From assembly GCA_947625715.1 (NCBI GenBank), contig CANQPR010000049.1, forward strand, positions 1 through 9,926: a stretch of 9,926 nucleotides of DNA, read 5' to 3'. Shown one piece after another: positions 5,799 to 9,926 of the stretch. Made by a program: the position numbers and the translations under genes. This stretch comes from an uncultured Bacilli bacterium. GTDB taxonomy: Bacteria; Bacillota_I; Bacilli_A; RF39; UBA660. Position 1 is the first letter of the stretch; each line of letters starts with the position of its first letter. The notes under the pieces were generated by a model. It made no database searches, was not told where the DNA came from, and worked only from the letters and a program-made list of their open reading frames with translations.

Positions 5799-8006
5799 AT
5801 GAAGCATATTTTGAATATATTAAAAAAATTTTCCTTGCCAATAATTGTGACTGTCATACTTTTGATTATTCAAGCCCAATTAGACTTAAGTTTACCAGAT
5901 TATACAGCCAACATTATTAACGTGGGAATTCAAGAAAAAGGGATAAGTAATGCTTATCCAAGTGTTATAAGACAAGATATATTTAATAAAATTTTAAATA
6001 TTTCGGAAAATAGTGAAGAAATAAAAAAATATTATGAATTAAAAAAGAAAGATGATTTTGAAAACCAAGAAAAAATTATTAAACAATATCCACTATTAGA
6101 AAAAGAACCATTATATTTTGTTAAAAAATTATCGAAAAAAGAAGAAGAAGAATTAGAAAATAATATTAAAAATGACTTTTTCTTTATTGAATTACTAGCG
6201 TCTGATTCTAAAGAAATTAAAGATAATTTACAAATGTCTATTCCTGATAATGTTTCTTTAATAGACCTTTATTTTAAATTACCAAGTGAAGAACAACAAA
6301 AAATGTATCAAAAATTTATGGATACTTTTAATAATTATGATAATGCTATGCTAAGACAAATAATTATAGAAAGTGTTAAAACTGAATATACAAACATTGG
6401 TGTTAATCTTGATGATTTACAAATGAAATATATTTTTAATAATGGCTTAATTATGATTATCCTTGCCTTAAGTTTAGCTATAACAGCTATCTTAGTTAGT
6501 TTAATGGCTAGTAAAATTGCCTCTAAATTTAGTTATTTTTTACGTAATAAAGTTGTAAATAAAATCATGAGTTTTTCATCAAAAGAATTTAATGAATTTT
6601 CGATTGCCAGTTTAATTACCAGAAGTACTAATGACATCCAACAAATTCAAATGATGTTTGTTATGGTCTTTAGAGTCATCATTTTTGCGCCCATATTGGG
6701 AATCGGAGCCTTATTTAAAGTATTAGGAAATAGTATGAACTGGGTTTTAGCCCTTGCTATTGTTACTATATGTATTGTTATCTTATTCCTTTTCATCTTT
6801 GTGATGCCTAAATTCAAAAAAATTCAAAAAATAGTCGATAAATTAAATTTAGTTTCCCGAGAAAGATTAACGGGTCTTCCAGTTATAAGAGCTTTTGGAA
6901 CAGCTAAAAAAGAAGAAGAACGTTTTGATAAAGTAAATGATGAATTAGCTAGAACAATGCAGTTTTGTGACCGGGCTATGGGTATTATGATGCCAACCAT
7001 GATGTTCATTATGAATGGTGTTTCCATATTAATTATTTGGGCTGGTTCTAAGCAAATTGATTTAGGAACTATTCAAGTTGGTACCATTATGGCCTTTATG
7101 ACTTATGCAATCCAAGTAATAATGTCCTTTTTAATGATTAGTATGGTATCCATTATGTTACCAAGAGCTTTAGTTAGTTTAAAAAGAATTACGGAAGTTT
7201 TAAATAAAGAAGAAAGTATTAAAGAAAAAGAAAATAAAAAAGAATTTAAAAACAATGATGGTATTGTTGAATTTAAAAATGTTAGTTTCTCATATCCGGA
7301 TGCCCAAGAATTAATGCTGGAAAATATTTCTTTTACAGCTAAACCAGGAACTACGACCGCTATTATTGGTTCCACTGGTTGTGGTAAGAGTACTTTAATA
7401 AATTTAATCCCCCGCTTTTTTGATGTTACTAAAGGACAAATCCTTATTGATGACGTTGATATAAGAGATGTTGATATTCATCACCTTCGTGACAAAATTG
7501 GTTATGTACCTCAAAAAGGAAATTTATTTTCAGGAACCATCAAAAGCAATGTTTTATTTGGTCAAAATGAAAATGATGAGAAAACTTTAAAAGAAGCCTG
7601 TGATGTTGCTCAAGCTACAGAATTTATCTTAAAATTACCTCAAAAATATGAAACCCAGATAAGTGAGGGAGGAACCAATGTCTCTGGTGGGCAAAGACAA
7701 CGTCTATCAATTGCTAGAGCTATAGCTAAAAAAGCACCTATCTTAATTTTTGATGATTCATTTTCGGCCTTAGACTATAAAACCGATGTTAATTTACGAA
7801 AAGCCCTAAATAACTATACCAAAAAAAGTACCATAATCATTGTTGCTCAACGAATAAGTACTATTTTAAAAGCCGATCAAATAATTGTTTTAGATCATGG
7901 AAAAATAGTTGGTATAGGTAATCATAAATCTTTATTAAAAAATTGTAAAATATATAAAGAAATTGCTTTATCACAATTAAAGGAGAGTGAATTAAATGCC
8001 GAATAA
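5799..8006 (+). CDS. ABC exporter half-transporter with degenerate ATP site and large ectodomain
   Basis: This 735-residue membrane protein fuses an exporter transmembrane domain to an ATPase domain. TM1 is about 12-28. A charged, mainly helical insert of about 180 residues (30-212) separates it from TM2 (about 214-238); usual exporters have a short external loop there. Further membrane segments fall at about 290-337 and 395-455. The ATPase has A-loop Y499, Walker A GSTGCGKST (524-532), Q-loop Q572, canonical signature VSGGQ (628-632), Walker B ILIFDD and D-loop SALD (656-659). The catalytic Glu after Walker B is Asp (D653) and the switch His is Gln (Q684), so its own ATP site should hydrolyse poorly. 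This is typical of the degenerate subunit of heterodimeric exporters such as TM287/288 or LmrCD. It overlaps its partner gene by 11 bases. The substrate is unknown; drugs, lipids or peptides are possible. ATG 5799 is chosen over TTG 5778, which has no ribosome binding site. Confidence 0.92.
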   Translation: MKHILNILKKFSLPIIVTVILLIIQAQLDLSLPDYTANIINVGIQEKGISNAYPSVIRQDIFNKILNISENSEEIKKYYELKKKDDFENQEKIIKQYPLLEKEPLYFVKKLSKKEEEELENNIKNDFFFIELLASDSKEIKDNLQMSIPDNVSLIDLYFKLPSEEQQKMYQKFMDTFNNYDNAMLRQIIIESVKTEYTNIGVNLDDLQMKYIFNNGLIMIILALSLAITAILVSLMASKIASKFSYFLRNKVVNKIMSFSSKEFNEFSIASLITRSTNDIQQIQMMFVMVFRVIIFAPILGIGALFKVLGNSMNWVLALAIVTICIVILFLFIFVMPKFKKIQKIVDKLNLVSRERLTGLPVIRAFGTAKKEEERFDKVNDELARTMQFCDRAMGIMMPTMMFIMNGVSILIIWAGSKQIDLGTIQVGTIMAFMTYAIQVIMSFLMISMVSIMLPRALVSLKRITEVLNKEESIKEKENKKEFKNNDGIVEFKNVSFSYPDAQELMLENISFTAKPGTTTAIIGSTGCGKSTLINLIPRFFDVTKGQILIDDVDIRDVDIHHLRDKIGYVPQKGNLFSGTIKSNVLFGQNENDEKTLKEACDVAQATEFILKLPQKYETQISEGGTNVSGGQRQRLSIARAIAKKAPILIFDDSFSALDYKTDVNLRKALNNYTKKSTIIIVAQRISTILKADQIIVLDHGKIVGIGNHKSLLKNCKIYKEIALSQLKESELNAE

Positions 8007-9798
8007 TACAAATGCTAAAAAAGCGAAAGATTTTCGTGGGACTTTAAAAAAATTAATTCACTATATATCTAGCTATAAATTATCTTTAATTATTGTCTTT
8101 GTTGTTGCTATTTTAAGTACTATATTTTCTATTGCAGGCCCTAAAATTTTAGGAAATGCTACTCAAGAATTATATACTGGAATAATGAATAAAATCAGTG
8201 GAGTAGGTGGTATTGATTTTCAAGCTATTGCCAAAATATTATTATTTTTATTAGGACTATATATCTTATCAGCGCTCTTTTCTTATATTGAAAGTTGGTT
8301 AATGGCTGGTATTAGTAAGAAAGTAACCTATAAATTACGTAAACAAATGAGTGAAAAAATTAAAAAATTACCAATGAATTATTTTGATAAATTTACTACT
8401 GGTGAAACATTATCTGTTATAACCAATGATGTCGATATGTTAGGTATGAGTTTAAATCAAAGTGCTGTTACCTTTGTAACATCAATCGTTACCGTAATTG
8501 GTATATTTGCTATGATGTGTTCTATTAATGTAACCTTAGCTATTTTAACAGCCTTAGTATTACCAATCGCATCCACTTTAATATTCTTTATTATGAGTAA
8601 AAGTCAAAAGTATTTTGCTAATCAACAAAAATATTTAGGTAATGTTAATGGTGATATTGAAGAAATGCTTGGCGGGCACACTATTATCAAAGCCTTTAAT
8701 GCTGAAGATGAAATGCTTGACAAATTTGAAGAAAAAAACAAACGATTATATACTTCTGCTTGGAAAAGCCAATTCTTATCTGGATTAATGTTTCCTATCA
8801 TGAATTTTATTGGTAATTTAAATTATGTTATCATTTCCATAATAGGTGCATATTATGTTATATTAGGTAAAATAACCGTTGGTAACATTCAATCATTTAT
8901 TCAATATTCTAAAAATTTCACCCAACCAATTACCCAATTAGCTCAAGTAACCAATCAAATTCAATTAATGATTGCATCAGCAGAAAGAATTTTTAATTTT
9001 CTAGAAAGTGAAGAAGAAAAGGAAGTTACAAGTAAACCGTTTGATGCTAAAAAAATTAAGGGGGATGTTGTATTTGACCATATTAAATTTGGATATAACA
9101 AAGATAAAATAATTATCAAGGATTTCAGTGCCAAAATTAAAAGTGGTCAAAAAATTGCCATCGTTGGTCCAACAGGAGCTGGAAAAACAACTATTGTAAA
9201 ACTGCTTATGCAATTTTATCCTTTAAATGATGGTAATATTTATTTAGATGGTATTGATATTAAAACCTTAAATAAAACAGAATATCGAAAATTATTTGGT
9301 ATGGTATTACAAGATGCATGGTTATTTTCAGGAACAATTATGGATAATTTAAGATATGGAAAATTATCCGCTACTAATGAAGAAGTCATAAAAGCTACTA
9401 AATCAGCTCATATTCATCATTTTATTCAAACCCTTCCTGATGGCTATAATATGTATTTAAATGAATCTACAAGTAATATAAGTGGTGGTGAAAAACAACT
9501 ATTAACAATCGCAAGAGCTATTTTAGCTGACCCTAAAATCTTAATTTTAGATGAAGCAACCAGCAATGTCGATACAAGAACTGAGGAGTTAATTCAACAA
9601 GCTATGGACGAATTGATGAAAGGAAGAACATCATTTATAATTGCCCATCGTCTTTCAACCATAAAAAATGCTGATTTAATATTAGTTATGAAAGATGGTG
9701 ACATTATTGAAGTAGGAAATCATGATGAATTGTTAAAGAAAAATGGTTTCTATGCTGATTTATATAATAGTCAATTTGAATCAGTCAAAGAAGTATAA
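7996..9798 (+). CDS. ABC exporter half-transporter, catalytic subunit of the heterodimer
   Basis: This 600-residue protein is of normal length for the family. Six membrane segments occupy about 25-325 (for example 29-47, 78-100, 158-178, 180-200 and 272-290), followed by the ATPase. The ATPase has A-loop Y367, Walker A GPTGAGKTT (391-399), Q-loop Q439, Walker B ILILDE with catalytic E520, D-loop SNVD and switch H551. The signature is ISGGE (495-499), with Glu in place of the usual Gln. Paired with the upstream subunit, its intact Walker motifs and His face the partner's normal VSGGQ and form the active site. Its altered signature completes the degenerate site. ATG 7996 lies 11 bases inside the upstream gene, with AAAGGAG (7979-7985) 10 bases before it, which indicates translational coupling and equal production. 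A terminator follows. Confidence 0.93.
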   Translation: MPNNTNAKKAKDFRGTLKKLIHYISSYKLSLIIVFVVAILSTIFSIAGPKILGNATQELYTGIMNKISGVGGIDFQAIAKILLFLLGLYILSALFSYIESWLMAGISKKVTYKLRKQMSEKIKKLPMNYFDKFTTGETLSVITNDVDMLGMSLNQSAVTFVTSIVTVIGIFAMMCSINVTLAILTALVLPIASTLIFFIMSKSQKYFANQQKYLGNVNGDIEEMLGGHTIIKAFNAEDEMLDKFEEKNKRLYTSAWKSQFLSGLMFPIMNFIGNLNYVIISIIGAYYVILGKITVGNIQSFIQYSKNFTQPITQLAQVTNQIQLMIASAERIFNFLESEEEKEVTSKPFDAKKIKGDVVFDHIKFGYNKDKIIIKDFSAKIKSGQKIAIVGPTGAGKTTIVKLLMQFYPLNDGNIYLDGIDIKTLNKTEYRKLFGMVLQDAWLFSGTIMDNLRYGKLSATNEEVIKATKSAHIHHFIQTLPDGYNMYLNESTSNISGGEKQLLTIARAILADPKILILDEATSNVDTRTEELIQQAMDELMKGRTSFIIAHRLSTIKNADLILVMKDGDIIEVGNHDELLKKNGFYADLYNSQFESVKEV

Positions 9799-9807
9799 AT
9801 ATATGTT

Positions 9808-9832
9808 AAACTGGCAATTTGTCAGTTTTTTT
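9808..9832 (+). terminator. Intrinsic terminator of the ABC exporter operon
   Basis: AAACTGGC (9808-9815) pairs with GTCAGTTT (9821-9828), with one G-T wobble and a 5-base loop. The stem merges into seven T (9826-9832). It lies 10 bases after the stop codon of the second transporter gene. Confidence 0.87.
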
Positions 9833-9844
9833 CATGCAAAATCC

Positions 9845-9873
9845 TTGACGGATAGTGTGAAAAGTTTTATATA
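9845..9873 (+). promoter_or_regulatory. Promoter of a gene beyond the window
   Basis: The -35 is TTGACG (9845-9850) and the -10 is TATATA (9868-9873), with a 17-base spacer. No ribosome binding site or open reading frame follows before the window ends, so the target is unknown. The -35 and the following G match the TTGACGG of the G-tract promoter at 3556. Confidence 0.65.
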
Positions 9874-9891
9874 AAAATTAAAAATAGAATA

Positions 9892-9924
9892 AAAAACTAG
9901 AAATTTTAAAAACTAGAAAAATTT
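9892..9924 (+). repeat. Short direct repeat at the window edge
   Basis: Two copies of AAAAACTAGAAA plus a T run follow each other at a 16-base period (from 9892 and from 9908). The second copy has two extra A. It may be the beginning of a longer array or simply AT-rich leader sequence; the window ends before this can be judged. Confidence 0.4.
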
Positions 9925-9926
9925 TA

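Overview
The window is a very AT-rich bacterial chromosome segment. It is tightly packed and every gene is on the + strand. Strong AAGGAGG-type ribosome binding sites, sigma-A-like promoters (TTGACA / TATAAT), short intrinsic terminators and the protein families point to a low-GC Firmicutes/Bacilli lineage close to the Mollicutes, of the kind seen among uncultured gut Bacilli. Tryptophan is written TGG throughout and one gene ends in TGA, so the standard bacterial code fits better than the Mycoplasma code. The species cannot be named from the sequence.

Layout. (1) Bases 1-2214: an HrcA-type CIRCE operator overlapping a near-perfect promoter, then clpB, a heat-shock disaggregase that lacks the usual N-terminal domain. 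(2) Bases 2218-3543: a separate promoter, trigger factor (tig, GTG start) and an intrinsic terminator. Together these two units form a protein-folding block. (3) Bases 3556-4938: a gene for an anchored or secreted cysteine-rich surface protein. Its promoter carries a run of ten G between the -35 and two overlapping -10 hexamers, and its leader can fold into an 11-bp hairpin that displays the Shine-Dalgarno sequence in the loop. (4) Bases 4946-5755: a small cytoplasmic protein with a putative Cys-His-Asp arrangement like that of transglutaminase/papain-like folds, followed by a terminator. (5) Bases 5741-9832: a promoter whose -35 lies inside that terminator, then two overlapping ABC exporter half-transporter genes that should form an asymmetric heterodimer, closed by a terminator. 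(6) Bases 9833-9926: a promoter for a gene beyond the window and the beginning of a short direct repeat.

The most interesting element is the promoter at 3556-3586. A G10 homopolymer in such AT-rich DNA, placed exactly in the -35/-10 spacer of a surface-protein gene, is the architecture of transcriptional phase variation by slipped-strand mispairing. The spacing to the two -10 boxes (14 and 19 bp with ten G) suggests that gain or loss of a few G would move the promoter between weak and strong states. I see no phage, insertion sequence, CRISPR array, tRNA or rRNA in the window.
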